Part shown: positions 1 to 7,867 of the stretch, in pieces
Layout of the letters: every line of letters starts with the position of its first letter
How positions within the stretch are numbered: position 1 is the stretch's first letter
Origin: TMED8 sp038125725
Lineage (GTDB): Bacteria; Pseudomonadota; Alphaproteobacteria; Rhodospirillales; Casp-alpha2
Direction: 5' to 3'
NCBI GenBank assembly: GCA_038125725.1
Contig: JAYPEK010000008.1
Span: forward strand, 41,141 to 105,140
DNA length: 64,000 nucleotides
Position numbers and translations under genes: made by a program
Notes under the pieces: model-generated
Told to the model about the DNA's origin: nothing
Seen by the model: the letters and a program-made list of their open reading frames with translations, nothing else
Databases searched by the model: none

Positions 1-217
1 GCAACTGCCGCGCCCATTTCAGCACGATCTCTCCCTCGGCGGTGAAGCCGATAAAACGGTTGCCGCGCTTGACGATGGGGACCTCGAAGCGCGCCTCCAT
101 GTTGCGGATGCGGGCCGAGAAGGCCGGCTGCGAGATGCCGCATTCCTCCGCGGCGCGGGCGAAATGCCGGTGGCGCGCCAGCGCGGCCAGGAGTTGCATG
201 TCTCTCAGGTCGGTCAT
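1..217 (-). CDS. LysR-family transcriptional regulator, N-terminal part only
   Basis: The first 72 codons of a LysR-type regulator are present; the rest lies beyond the left edge. The translation starts MTDLRDMQLLAALARHRHF and contains the winged helix-turn-helix stretch FARAAEECGISQPAFSARI, where the AAE...S.PAFS pattern is typical of LysR DNA-binding domains. The start codon is the ATG whose complement is at 215-217. The effector domain is missing, so ligand and targets cannot be inferred. It is transcribed in the same direction as the next gene's reading (minus) but lies downstream of that gene, 18 bp after its stop. Confidence 0.85.
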   Translation of the reverse strand, partial: MTDLRDMQLLAALARHRHFARAAEECGISQPAFSARIRNMEARFEVPIVKRGNRFIGFTAEGEIVLKWARQL

Positions 218-235
218 GGCTGCAATTTGTCCGTC

Positions 236-2029
236 CTACCCGGCCGCCGGCGCCCATTGCCCCAGCGTGAAGGCCTTCTCTTTCACCAGGTCCAATGATA
301 GCGGGTTTTCCGCCTTAATTTCAGGGGTTTCGTCCCAGCCGATGGCGGCGAGGCCGTCGCGTGTCGGATCGCCTTTCGGCAGGCTCTGGACGTATGCCGG
401 ATCGCGCCAGGTCCAGCGGCCGTTTTCCATGACGCCGTAGACTTGACCTGTCGCGTAGTCGGCGAAACGCAGCGTCGGGATCAACTTGGCACAGCGTTCC
501 AGGAAGGCGGTGTGGCGGGCCGGGTCTGGGTCGGTGCCGCCGAGCACGTCTTCGGGGGTCGTCGCCTTCAGGTTCACTTTGCGGTAGCGGTCGACCTCCA
601 GAAGCATGCCGACGTCGAGGATGGTCATCACCCCGTCGGCGCCAAAGGCGACGGTGCGCGGACGTTCTCTCTCGGTGACGTTGTTGTCGAGGAACTCGAA
701 ATGAATCTGCTTGTTCTCGGACAAGGCCCAGGAAAAAAACAGGTCCGGCATGCCGGTATAGGCCTCGACGTTGTGGTGCAACAGGTCGTCGACGGCCTTG
801 TAGCGCCCGGTCTTGATGCCGCGCTGCCAGGCCCGTTCGATGGTCGCCTCCGGTGCTGTGATCATGAAGAACATGAACACCCGGTCGCCGAAGCGGGTCA
901 GAAGCCGCGTATCGGCGGCGCGTTCGTGCTCAAGGAGAAAGCTGTCGAAGCGGAAGCGGTCGATCAAAAGATGCGAGATGCTTTTCCGCGCCGCCTTTTC
1001 TGCCATGTAGCGGTCGAGTTTCTTGTCGATGATCTCCAGTTCCTGACCGGTGAGCATGGCGGCGTATTTGTAGTCTGGCCCGAGCGAGTCGTAATCGAGC
1101 AGGAACTTGCGCCAGTAGTCGGGGCTGATGACGGCGAAATCCGACCAGGGCACGGCGATCTTTTCCGCCAACCGCATCTGGTCCGGGCGGATGGTGCTCT
1201 TGCCGGCCGCCGATGCCCCCTTGACGTTCATGATGACCGGCTTTTCCTGCACCGGCAGGCGGCGAAATCCCTCGGTTTCGGCGGCGCGCGCCAGGTCCGG
1301 CTCGATGGCCGCGCCGATGCGCTCGGAGCCCAGTTCGTTGCCGACCATGCGCACCGCCAGGTCGCGGATCAGGCCCGTGTCGCCGACCAGCCGGCCGCGC
1401 TTGCCGATGATCGTGCCGACCACCTTGACCAGCGCCTCCAGCGAGGTGCGTTCCAGCGGCTTATCGCTCGCGGCGGCGCGCCGACGCCAATCGTCGACGA
1501 CCTGCAGCGGGTCTTTCGGCGCGGGCGGAGGGGCAGCCGGCTTTCCACCGCCGAATAGGCGCCGCAGCAGCGACGGCGATGGCGCCGCCTCGGGCGCCGG
1601 GCGGCTCATCTCGCTGAGTGCCGCCTCGATGACCGACGCGGCCTCCGACGTAACCGTATCGAAGAGCGCCCGGACCTCGTCCATGCGAGGTGTCACGTAG
1701 CGCTCCAGCGTCGTCGCCACCATACCGCGCAGATTGATGCCCAGGTCTTCGTAGTTGGGACCGTCGGGGACGGTGAAATCGGCGGTGATGCGGATCAGGA
1801 GTTCTTGCACGACCAGCCGTTCGGGCTTGAAGGCGGCCACGTCGGCGGTGTCGAGGCCGCAGAAGGCGGCGATTTCCTTCGCCTGGGAATAGTCGATGAA
1901 CGCGGTTTCCGGGCGGTACAGCGTGACCTGGGGCATCAAGCGGGCGGGAATGGTGGAGTCGAGGCCGGGATGCCAGGCGTCGAAAGCCCCGGCGTTTTCG
2001 GCCGCGTTCGGTGGCTGCGCGTCGGTCAC
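236..2029 (-). CDS. Uncharacterised 597-residue P-loop NTPase, zeta-toxin/kinase-like core
   Basis: The protein has an N-terminal helical part (about 1-140), a Pro/Ala-rich linker (about 144-173), and a P-loop domain with Walker A GASAAGKST at 271-279. After the P-loop come VISPDYWRKFLLDYDSLG and KSISHLLIDRFRFDSF. This layout (P-loop, then D-Y-W-R-K, then a buried D-R segment) resembles zeta-toxin or small-molecule kinase folds, but the family was not recognised with certainty. The start is GTG at 2029, with a GGGGGAGGG ribosome-binding site about 8 nt upstream. A strong palindrome at 2052-2073 overlaps the promoter region. No antitoxin-like small gene is adjacent, so a classical toxin role is unlikely. 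The substrate is unknown. Confidence 0.6.
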   Translation of the reverse strand: MTDAQPPNAAENAGAFDAWHPGLDSTIPARLMPQVTLYRPETAFIDYSQAKEIAAFCGLDTADVAAFKPERLVVQELLIRITADFTVPDGPNYEDLGINLRGMVATTLERYVTPRMDEVRALFDTVTSEAASVIEAALSEMSRPAPEAAPSPSLLRRLFGGGKPAAPPPAPKDPLQVVDDWRRRAAASDKPLERTSLEALVKVVGTIIGKRGRLVGDTGLIRDLAVRMVGNELGSERIGAAIEPDLARAAETEGFRRLPVQEKPVIMNVKGASAAGKSTIRPDQMRLAEKIAVPWSDFAVISPDYWRKFLLDYDSLGPDYKYAAMLTGQELEIIDKKLDRYMAEKAARKSISHLLIDRFRFDSFLLEHERAADTRLLTRFGDRVFMFFMITAPEATIERAWQRGIKTGRYKAVDDLLHHNVEAYTGMPDLFFSWALSENKQIHFEFLDNNVTERERPRTVAFGADGVMTILDVGMLLEVDRYRKVNLKATTPEDVLGGTDPDPARHTAFLERCAKLIPTLRFADYATGQVYGVMENGRWTWRDPAYVQSLPKGDPTRDGLAAIGWDETPEIKAENPLSLDLVKEKAFTLGQWAPAAG

Positions 2030-2051
2030 GGAGCGTCCCTCCCCCTGAGGT

Positions 2052-2073
2052 AGTATGTGGTATACCTTATACT
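2052..2073. promoter_or_regulatory. Palindromic operator, GntR-type spacing
   Basis: A 22-bp dyad: AGTAT, two free bases, GGTATACC, two free bases, ATACT. All positions except the two dinucleotides obey twofold symmetry. The core TGGTATACC resembles operators bound by FadR/FCD-type GntR regulators (general knowledge; the regulator is not in the window). It lies 22 nt upstream of the GTG start of the minus-strand P-loop gene and about 107 nt upstream of the plus-strand flagellin-like gene, so it could control either or both. Confidence 0.55.
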
Positions 2074-2180
2074 CAAGCCTTGCCCGGTCAACCGGAAGCA
2101 GGCCAGGTCCGGTTCGTCCCCTTTCGAACGGGCCGTCTTCGGCCTATGATAATGGCTCCGCCGGATGTCGGAGAACCCTT

Positions 2181-2915
2181 TTGGCCCTTGAAATCAGCGC
2201 CGTATCGAACGTTTCCTTCGCGGCCGCCGCCAGCCGCGCGGTGACGGCGCTCAACGCAAGCCCTTCGATCCCGGGAATCACGGCAGCGGCCGACGCCGTC
2301 TTCGCCCCCGATGGTGCCTCCTTCGGGCGGTTCGTCGAGGTGCGCGCCGTGCTGAACCGCGCCAACAGCCGCACCGCGCTGCAACTTGCCGTTACCGCCG
2401 GCAACGGCATCGTCGGCGCGCTCAAGGATTTGCGTTCCGGTTTCGAATTGGCGGCGTCTTCGTTGGTCAACCCCAGCGCCAATCTTCTGGACGGCAATGG
2501 CTCGCGCGTCTCGGTTCTCAATATCCAGGCGCAGACGGACATCCTGCTGAAAGCCATCGACAGCCTGGTGGAAAACGCCGAAGTCTCGGGCGCCAACCTG
2601 ATTTCTTCGCGCAGCGCCACGGTTCGTTTGCAAACGACGGCGTTCGGCGGCGCCATCGACCTGCCGGCGCAGCCGCTGGACAGCGCCGGGCTCGGCCTGG
2701 ATGGGGTCAACCTTTTGGCCAATGGCGGCGTTGATGCCGGATTGGCGGCCATCAACAAGGCGATCACCCTGGCCGAACAGCGCCTGGAACGGCTCGAGAG
2801 CCTGCAGCGCGCCACCGGCGACAGCACCACCAACCGCCAGTTTCTGGCCCGTGCGCTCAGCGGCTTCGGCTCCGCGACCCTGCAGCGCGGCGCCCTGGTC
2901 GATCTAATCGGCTGA
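2181..2915 (+). CDS. Lone flagellin-like protein (tentative)
   Basis: The sequence encodes 244 residues from TTG at 2181, which has a GGAG about 8 nt upstream; an in-frame upstream extension begins in the operator region and looks non-coding. The protein begins ALEISAVSNVSFAAAASRAV, is rich in Ala, Ser, Asn and Gln, and ends in a helical segment (AINKAITLAEQRLERLESL, then ATGDSTTNRQFLARAL). Low-complexity helical ends of this kind are seen in flagellin and hook-associated D0/D1 regions, but no diagnostic flagellin motif was found. No flagellar structural genes are adjacent. It could equally be an unrelated secreted helical protein. Confidence 0.45.
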   Translation: MALEISAVSNVSFAAAASRAVTALNASPSIPGITAAADAVFAPDGASFGRFVEVRAVLNRANSRTALQLAVTAGNGIVGALKDLRSGFELAASSLVNPSANLLDGNGSRVSVLNIQAQTDILLKAIDSLVENAEVSGANLISSRSATVRLQTTAFGGAIDLPAQPLDSAGLGLDGVNLLANGGVDAGLAAINKAITLAEQRLERLESLQRATGDSTTNRQFLARALSGFGSATLQRGALVDLIG

Positions 2916-2978
2916 GGGGCCGTTGTCACACCAACGTCGCAAATCCGTGCTAACCCATCTGAAAACAATGGGGGAAAC

Positions 2979-4073
2979 ATGACCAGAACCGGACGGGCGG
3001 CGGTTTACGACGCGCCCAACGCGCCTTTTCAGGTGCGGGAGTATCCATTGCGCGACGTGTGTCCCGACGAAGCCCTGGTGCGGATCACCATGGCGACCAT
3101 CTGCCGCTCCGATATCCATTCCTACCAGGGCCATCGGCCAAATCCCTGTCCCGGTATCTTGGGCCACGAAATCATCGGCACCATCGATCAACTGGGCGAT
3201 AAGGTGCGGACCGACCTGCGTGGCGATGCGCTTTCGGTCGGCGATCGTGTTACCTGGACGGAGTTTTTCGCCCACGGCCCGTCCTACTACCGCGACGTCC
3301 ACGACATGCCGCAGAAGGCACCGGGCGTGCGCAAGTACGGCCACGACCATGTCGACGAGGATCCGCATTTTCTGGGCGGCTTTGCCGAGTACTGCTACAT
3401 CCTGCCCGGCACCGGCATCCTGAAACTGCCCGAAAACCTCCCCGACGTGGAGGCGGCACCGCTGAATTGCGGCGTCGCCACCATGATCGCCGTCACCGAG
3501 GCCGCCGAGATCGGTCCCGGCGACAGTGTCGTGGTGCAGGGGCTGGGATTGCTCGGGCTTTACGGATGTGCCATCGCCAAGGCGCGCGGCGCGGCGCGGG
3601 TCATCGCGCTCGATACCGTTGAGGACCGGCTCGCCATGGGGCGGCGGTTCGGAGCCGATGAAACGATCGACATCGCAACGCTCTCCGAGGCCGACCTGAT
3701 TGCCGCGGTGCGCTCGGCGGCACGGCCCGACGGCGCCGACGCGGCGATCGAGGTCTGCGGCCATCCCGCCGCGGTGCCGGCCGGCCTGCAGATGCTCAGG
3801 ACCGGCGGACGCTACGTCATCGCCGGGCTGGTCAACCCAGACGCCCACATGACCCTCGACGGCAACCAGATCCTGCGCCGTTGGCTGACCATCCGGGGCG
3901 TGCATAACTATCATCCGCGGCACCTGGTGCAGGCGCTCGACTTCGTCACCGCCAACCGTGGGCGGTTCCCGTTCTCTGATCTGGTGGATGCCAAGTTCTC
4001 GCTCGACGAGTTGGATACCGCCTTCGCCCGCGCCGCCGAACGTTCGGTGCTCAGGGCGGCCATTGTCCCGTAA
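2979..4073 (+). CDS. Zinc-dependent alcohol dehydrogenase, phosphonate-associated (HpnZ-like) type
   Basis: This 364-residue medium-chain dehydrogenase contains the catalytic zinc segment ICRSDIHSYQGHR with GHEIIGTI after it, and a Rossmann fold with VVVQGLGLLGLYGCAIAKA and a basic/acidic NAD-specificity strand VIALDTVEDR. The insert FFAHGPSYYRDVHDMPQKA and the sequence HLVQALDF near the end match the family annotated as phosphonate-catabolism-associated alcohol dehydrogenase. It probably oxidises a small alcohol with NAD. No phosphonate genes are visible next to it, so the pathway is unproven. GGGG precedes the ATG at 2979. Confidence 0.75.
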   Translation: MTRTGRAAVYDAPNAPFQVREYPLRDVCPDEALVRITMATICRSDIHSYQGHRPNPCPGILGHEIIGTIDQLGDKVRTDLRGDALSVGDRVTWTEFFAHGPSYYRDVHDMPQKAPGVRKYGHDHVDEDPHFLGGFAEYCYILPGTGILKLPENLPDVEAAPLNCGVATMIAVTEAAEIGPGDSVVVQGLGLLGLYGCAIAKARGAARVIALDTVEDRLAMGRRFGADETIDIATLSEADLIAAVRSAARPDGADAAIEVCGHPAAVPAGLQMLRTGGRYVIAGLVNPDAHMTLDGNQILRRWLTIRGVHNYHPRHLVQALDFVTANRGRFPFSDLVDAKFSLDELDTAFARAAERSVLRAAIVP

Positions 4074-4150
4074 CCATCGTGCCGTAACTATCTGGCCGTA
4101 ACCAAAGCATCACGCCAATGTAACGGTGCGGCCCTAAATCTGTCGGGGAT

Positions 4151-5053
4151 ATGCTTCATCCTCGATCCGACGCGCCACCCGCCACGAGTACCGCCGCCTC
4201 CCGACGCGCCCGGCGCGAGGTTACCTATTGCGATCCCGACGATCCGTTCGCGCGGCGACTCCTGATCGGCGCCATCGAACGCCTCACGGGCCAGCCCAGA
4301 TTGCAGCGCATCTACGACGACTACATGCAGAGCCGCAACACAGAGGACAATTTCTGGCAGTCGGCGGTCGAATATCTGCGCCTCTCCATCCGTTACGATG
4401 TCGACACCCTGGCGGCGGTGCCCAAGTCGGGGCCGTTGATCATGATCGCCAACCACCCCTTCGGGGTGCTCGACGGGATCGCCGCGGGATATCTGACGAC
4501 GCGTGTGCGTTCCGACATGAAGCTCTTGGCGCATGCGGCGCTCGGCCGGGCAACGGCGCTCCGGCCCTACCTGATCCCGATCGAATTCGACGGCGCCTCT
4601 TCGGCGTTGCGCTCCAACGTGACAGCGAAGCGCGCGGCGCTGGACCATTTGCGGGACGGCGGTTCGCTGGTGATCTTTCCGGCCGGGCGGGTATCGACGG
4701 CCCGCAACGTGTTGGGCACCGCCGTCGACGATCCGTGGAAACTGTTCGCCGGCAAGCTGATCGAAATGTCCGGCGCGACCGTGGTGCCGGTCTTCTTCGC
4801 CGGCCAGAACGGCATGATGTTCCATCTGGTCAGCAAGTTCAGCGAGGCCATGCGAGAAGCGCTTTTGCTGCGCGAGGTGGCGAGGCGCATGGGCGACGAA
4901 ATCATCGCCTGCATCGGCGCGCCGCTGTCGCCGGAGAGCCTACAGGGGTTTGACAGCCGTCAAGCGCTTCTGGATTATCTGCGTGACGAGGTTTACGCTA
5001 TGGGACGTGTCATGCTGAGTGGCCCCGGGCGGGCCCGATCCTTGGGAGGTTAA
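4151..5053 (+). CDS. Lysophospholipid acyltransferase (PlsC superfamily, NHPFG type)
   Basis: The 300-residue protein carries the acyltransferase signature LIMIANHPFGVLDGIAAGY, a second block RPYLIPIEFDG and the glycerolipid-binding block LVIFPAGRVST. These correspond to motifs I to III of 1-acyl-glycerol-3-phosphate-type acyltransferases, in the subgroup with NHPFG rather than the usual NHxxxxD spacing. It should transfer an acyl group to a lysolipid or similar acceptor at the membrane. It is followed after 3 nt by the cupin gene, so the two are probably co-transcribed. The acyl acceptor cannot be predicted. Confidence 0.75.
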   Translation: MLHPRSDAPPATSTAASRRARREVTYCDPDDPFARRLLIGAIERLTGQPRLQRIYDDYMQSRNTEDNFWQSAVEYLRLSIRYDVDTLAAVPKSGPLIMIANHPFGVLDGIAAGYLTTRVRSDMKLLAHAALGRATALRPYLIPIEFDGASSALRSNVTAKRAALDHLRDGGSLVIFPAGRVSTARNVLGTAVDDPWKLFAGKLIEMSGATVVPVFFAGQNGMMFHLVSKFSEAMREALLLREVARRMGDEIIACIGAPLSPESLQGFDSRQALLDYLRDEVYAMGRVMLSGPGRARSLGG

Positions 5054-5056
5054 GAG

Positions 5057-5560
5057 ATGAGTTACAGCTTGGAACAATTCGCCGCCGATTGCCGGGAAGT
5101 CCTGAAGGACGACGACGGCCCCAGCGGCCGTGAGAAAGTCCGCCAATACGTGGAAAAGGCGCTCAAGGACGAGGAATTTGTCGCCCAGTACCTGGATGGC
5201 GACGGCCACCCGGAACGCGAGGTCATCTACGAAGACCCCGATCTTGGTTTCTGCATTTGTGCGCACGTCTACGAGGGCGCCAAGCAGGGCCAGCCGCACG
5301 ATCATGGCCCGACATGGGCGATTTACGGCCAGGCCCGTGGCGAGACCGAAATGACCGACTGGAAGGTGATCCAGCAGCCGGACGGCGACAAGCCGGGCAA
5401 GGTCGAGTTCGTCAAGAGCTACAAGCTGACCCCCGGCGTCGCGCACGCCTACGAGCCCGGCGCCGTTCACGCGCCGCTCCGCGACGGCCCGACGCGGCTG
5501 ATCCGCGTCGAGGGCAAGAACTGCGATCACTTGCAGCGGACGCCGCTGGAAGCCGCCTGA
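5057..5560 (+). CDS. Cupin-fold protein of unknown function
   Basis: This 167-residue protein begins MSYSLEQFAADCREVLKDD. Its C-terminal two thirds look like a single cupin: the metal-site block QPHDHGPTWAIYGQARGETE supplies two histidines and a glutamate, and the second block GVAHAYEPGAVHAPL supplies another histidine. This arrangement resembles cysteine-dioxygenase-like cupins, although the enzyme activity is not established. The start is 3 nt after the acyltransferase stop (TAAGAGATG), suggesting translational coupling. A strong hairpin terminator follows at 5583. Confidence 0.65.
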   Translation: MSYSLEQFAADCREVLKDDDGPSGREKVRQYVEKALKDEEFVAQYLDGDGHPEREVIYEDPDLGFCICAHVYEGAKQGQPHDHGPTWAIYGQARGETEMTDWKVIQQPDGDKPGKVEFVKSYKLTPGVAHAYEPGAVHAPLRDGPTRLIRVEGKNCDHLQRTPLEAA

Positions 5561-5582
5561 GCTTTCAAACCTTTGCGAGACG

Positions 5583-5612
5583 AGGCCCGGCAATCCGCCG
5601 GGCCTTTTCTTT
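5583..5612. terminator. Rho-independent terminator between convergent genes
   Basis: A 9-bp stem AGGCCCGGC/GCCGGGCCT with a 5-nt loop is followed by TTTTCTTTTT on the plus strand. It lies between the convergent cupin gene and the MBL-hydrolase gene, whose stop is at 5615, so it mainly ends the cupin transcript. Confidence 0.85.
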
Positions 5613-5614
5613 TT

Positions 5615-6355
5615 CTAGAGCTCGACCACCATGTGGTCGTAGGCCGTTTCTTCCGGCACGGCGTCGGCCTGGGCCAGCATTTCCGGTCCCATGTGGGTGA
5701 GGATCACCCGCTTGGCGCCGAACTCGTCCCAATGCTCCTTGATGTCGGGGTAGTTGAGGTGGAAGCGCACCGGCTTGGAATAGAAATAGCTCTCCAGGAT
5801 CAATAGATCGGCATCCTGGCCGAGCGCCGGCATATGCTTGTTCCAGGCACTGTCGCCGGTATACGAAATCACCTTGTCGGCGATCTCGCACCGGACCGAG
5901 GTGGGATTGGTCTCGCCCGTGTGCAGCGCCGGATAGGGCGTCACCGTGGCGCCGCCGACGGCATGCGGTTTCATCACGTCCATTTCCAGATACGTCAAAT
6001 CGAACTTCGGCTGCATCACGTGCATGCCCGGGAACAGGACCTCGTTGACCTCGGCCAGGCGCGCCTGGGTGTCGCGCGGACCGGCGATAATCAGGGGCTT
6101 CGAGCGCCGGGCGCCGAGCATGGCGTCAACCAGCATGAACGGCACGCCGCCGCAGTGATCGCCGTGGATATGGGTCAGCACGATGGCGTCGATTTCGTTG
6201 TGGCTGATGCCCAACTGGTTGAGCGAGATCAGCGACGAGGCGCCGAAATCGATGACGAAATTGAACCCCGGCGAGCGGACCAGAAAACAGGTCTGGAAGC
6301 GGCCCCCCGACGCGAAGGCATCGCCGCAGCCGACGAAGGTGACGCTGACACTCAC
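5615..6355 (-). CDS. MBL-fold metallo-hydrolase
   Basis: The 246-residue protein has the metallo-beta-lactamase motif THIHGDHCGG (HxHxDH), a distal ALHTGETNPTS, YTGDSAWN and a late ILTHMGPE. The layout is closest to RNase Z-like and small phosphodiesterase-like hydrolases, and it lacks the long exosite of true RNase Z. It starts 16 bp after the stop of the adenylate cyclase gene and is the last gene of the siaB-siaC-cyclase operon. That position makes a phosphodiesterase acting on the cyclase product a testable idea, but the sequence alone does not prove it. Confidence 0.8.
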   Translation of the reverse strand: MSVSVTFVGCGDAFASGGRFQTCFLVRSPGFNFVIDFGASSLISLNQLGISHNEIDAIVLTHIHGDHCGGVPFMLVDAMLGARRSKPLIIAGPRDTQARLAEVNEVLFPGMHVMQPKFDLTYLEMDVMKPHAVGGATVTPYPALHTGETNPTSVRCEIADKVISYTGDSAWNKHMPALGQDADLLILESYFYSKPVRFHLNYPDIKEHWDEFGAKRVILTHMGPEMLAQADAVPEETAYDHMVVEL

Positions 6356-6371
6356 GGGGCGGCTTTCGGCA

Positions 6372-7406
6372 TCATTCGGTTTCCTGCAACCGCTCGGCGA
6401 TCCGTTGCAGTTCCTTGGCCGCGCGCTTGCGGCGTTTCGGGTCCATGCGCTCGAGATCGAAGAAATAGCGCATGCCCTCGGCCTCCTTGCGGATGAAGCG
6501 CTTGGTCCGGCCGGTGTCGTCGAAGATGTTCTTGATGGCGACGGGGTGCACGTCGCGGGCTATTCCCTTCACCCGGATCGGGTCCAGCGCCTCGGCCGAG
6601 ACGTGATCGCGTACCAGCATGTAGGTTTCGTTCGAAATCGTTATGCCGTCCGGTTCGCAAACGCCTTCCAGCCTGGCGGCCAGGTTCACCTCGCCGCCGA
6701 TGATGGTGTAGTCCATGCGGTCGGCGCTGCCGAAATTGCCGACGTTGCAGTAGCCGGTGTTGATGCCGACCCGGATGTGAAACGGGCGTTCGTATCCCAG
6801 GTCCACCCATTTGGCGCGCAGGTCGACCATGCGGCGCTGCATGTCGATGGCCATCTTGACGCAGGCGAGCGCGTCGTCCTGGATGCCGCGGCTGACCGGG
6901 TCGCCGAAAAACACCACCACGGCGTCGCCGATGTACTTGTCGATGGTGCCGCCGTGCTTGAGCGCGATTTCCGACATCTTGGTCAGATAGTCGTTGAGCA
7001 CGAAGGTCAGGTCTTCCGGCTGCATGTTCTCGGTGGTCGAAGTGAAGTCCTTGATGTCGGAAAAGAACACCGTCAACTTCTTGCGCTCGGTGACCAGCGC
7101 GGCGTCGCGCTCGCCCGAGAAGATCATTTCATAGACCTGCGGCGACAGATACTTGGATAGCTTTCCCGATAGCGCTTCCAGGACGTGGGTCTTTTCGTCC
7201 AGGTTCTTGGCGGTTTCGTTCAATTGCGCTTCGTTGCGGTCGCTCAACCGCACCAACCGCTTCGACGTCCGCATCAATTTTTGGTAACCCTTGAGCAACA
7301 GCGCGAACTCGTCACGCAGTTCCTCCTTGGTCAGTTTCAGATCTTCGAACTTGGCCTGGGCCGCCTCGAGGATTTCGGCTTCCGACTGAAAGAGGTCATA
7401 GCTCAT
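6372..7406 (-). CDS. Class III adenylate cyclase with N-terminal coiled coil
   Basis: Residues 1-95 of this 344-residue protein are charged and helical (KEELRDEFALLLKGYQKLM; NLDEKTHVLEALSGKLSKYL), followed by a class III nucleotidyl cyclase domain at about 108-290. Metal ligands are D117 (FFSDIKDFT) and D161 (KYIGDAVVVFFGDP). K157 and D231 (MDYTIIGGEVN) are the adenine-specifying pair, and N240/R244 (NLAARLE) complete the site, so the enzyme should make cAMP rather than cGMP. There is no membrane segment. It lies directly downstream of siaC, which in Pseudomonas controls a diguanylate cyclase (SiaD), so this cyclase is the likely effector here. Confidence 0.88.
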   Translation of the reverse strand: MSYDLFQSEAEILEAAQAKFEDLKLTKEELRDEFALLLKGYQKLMRTSKRLVRLSDRNEAQLNETAKNLDEKTHVLEALSGKLSKYLSPQVYEMIFSGERDAALVTERKKLTVFFSDIKDFTSTTENMQPEDLTFVLNDYLTKMSEIALKHGGTIDKYIGDAVVVFFGDPVSRGIQDDALACVKMAIDMQRRMVDLRAKWVDLGYERPFHIRVGINTGYCNVGNFGSADRMDYTIIGGEVNLAARLEGVCEPDGITISNETYMLVRDHVSAEALDPIRVKGIARDVHPVAIKNIFDDTGRTKRFIRKEAEGMRYFFDLERMDPKRRKRAAKELQRIAERLQETE

Positions 7407-7439
7407 GTCGTTCGCCGCGGCGCCGGGCGCGCCGTCCTG

Positions 7440-7823
7440 TTATCCGCTTTTCTTCATGTTGAAGGTCGCGTGTTCGAGGTCCTCCGCGAATTCCTCGCCC
7501 AGTTCCTCCATGGTGTCGTCTTCCTCGTCATAGTACCAGTTGACGACCACGTCGACCGCGCCCTCGGCGGTTTCTTCCAGGGTGTCGAACAGCCCCATCA
7601 GCACCTTGGCGGTCGAGGAGTTGAAGTAGATGAGCTCGAAGTTGAATTCTACGGTGCCGCCTTCGAGGCCTTCCAGGTGACTCTCCAGGTTGTCGATGAT
7701 CTCGCCATAGAACGCGGTGACGTCTTCGGGGTAGGATTCACCCCGGATGGTGAAGACGTTGGCGTCGAAATTGAAGTCGATTTCCGGCGAACGGTCCGTC
7801 GCTTCGATCTTGATGTGTTCCAT
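7440..7823 (-). CDS. siaC: SiaC-family regulatory phosphoprotein (DUF1987)
   Basis: The sequence encodes 127 acidic residues beginning MEHIKIEATDRSPEIDFNF. The central segment FELIYFNSSTAKVLMGLFDT contains the NSST site that is phosphorylated in SiaC-type proteins, an anti-sigma-antagonist-like fold. The segment VNWYYDEEDDTMEELGEEF is also typical. In Pseudomonas aeruginosa, SiaC is phosphorylated by SiaB, dephosphorylated by SiaA, and in its unphosphorylated state activates the cyclase SiaD. Here it sits between siaB and an adenylate cyclase gene. No siaA phosphatase gene is in the window. Confidence 0.85.
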   Translation of the reverse strand: MEHIKIEATDRSPEIDFNFDANVFTIRGESYPEDVTAFYGEIIDNLESHLEGLEGGTVEFNFELIYFNSSTAKVLMGLFDTLEETAEGAVDVVVNWYYDEEDDTMEELGEEFAEDLEHATFNMKKSG

Positions 7824-7867
7824 TTCGCTTCAGCCTGTCCCTGTCTTCGGTCCCTGCCGGCTTTCGC

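Noticed and set aside
443..1558. Long plus-strand open frame opposite the P-loop gene
   Set aside because: It is an antisense shadow of high-GC coding sequence, and its translation is Arg/Gly/Val-rich without motifs. Many similar shadows occur throughout the window and were left out.
236..2029. Toxin-antitoxin system based on a zeta-like P-loop
   Set aside because: The protein is far larger than zeta toxins, and no short antitoxin gene accompanies it.
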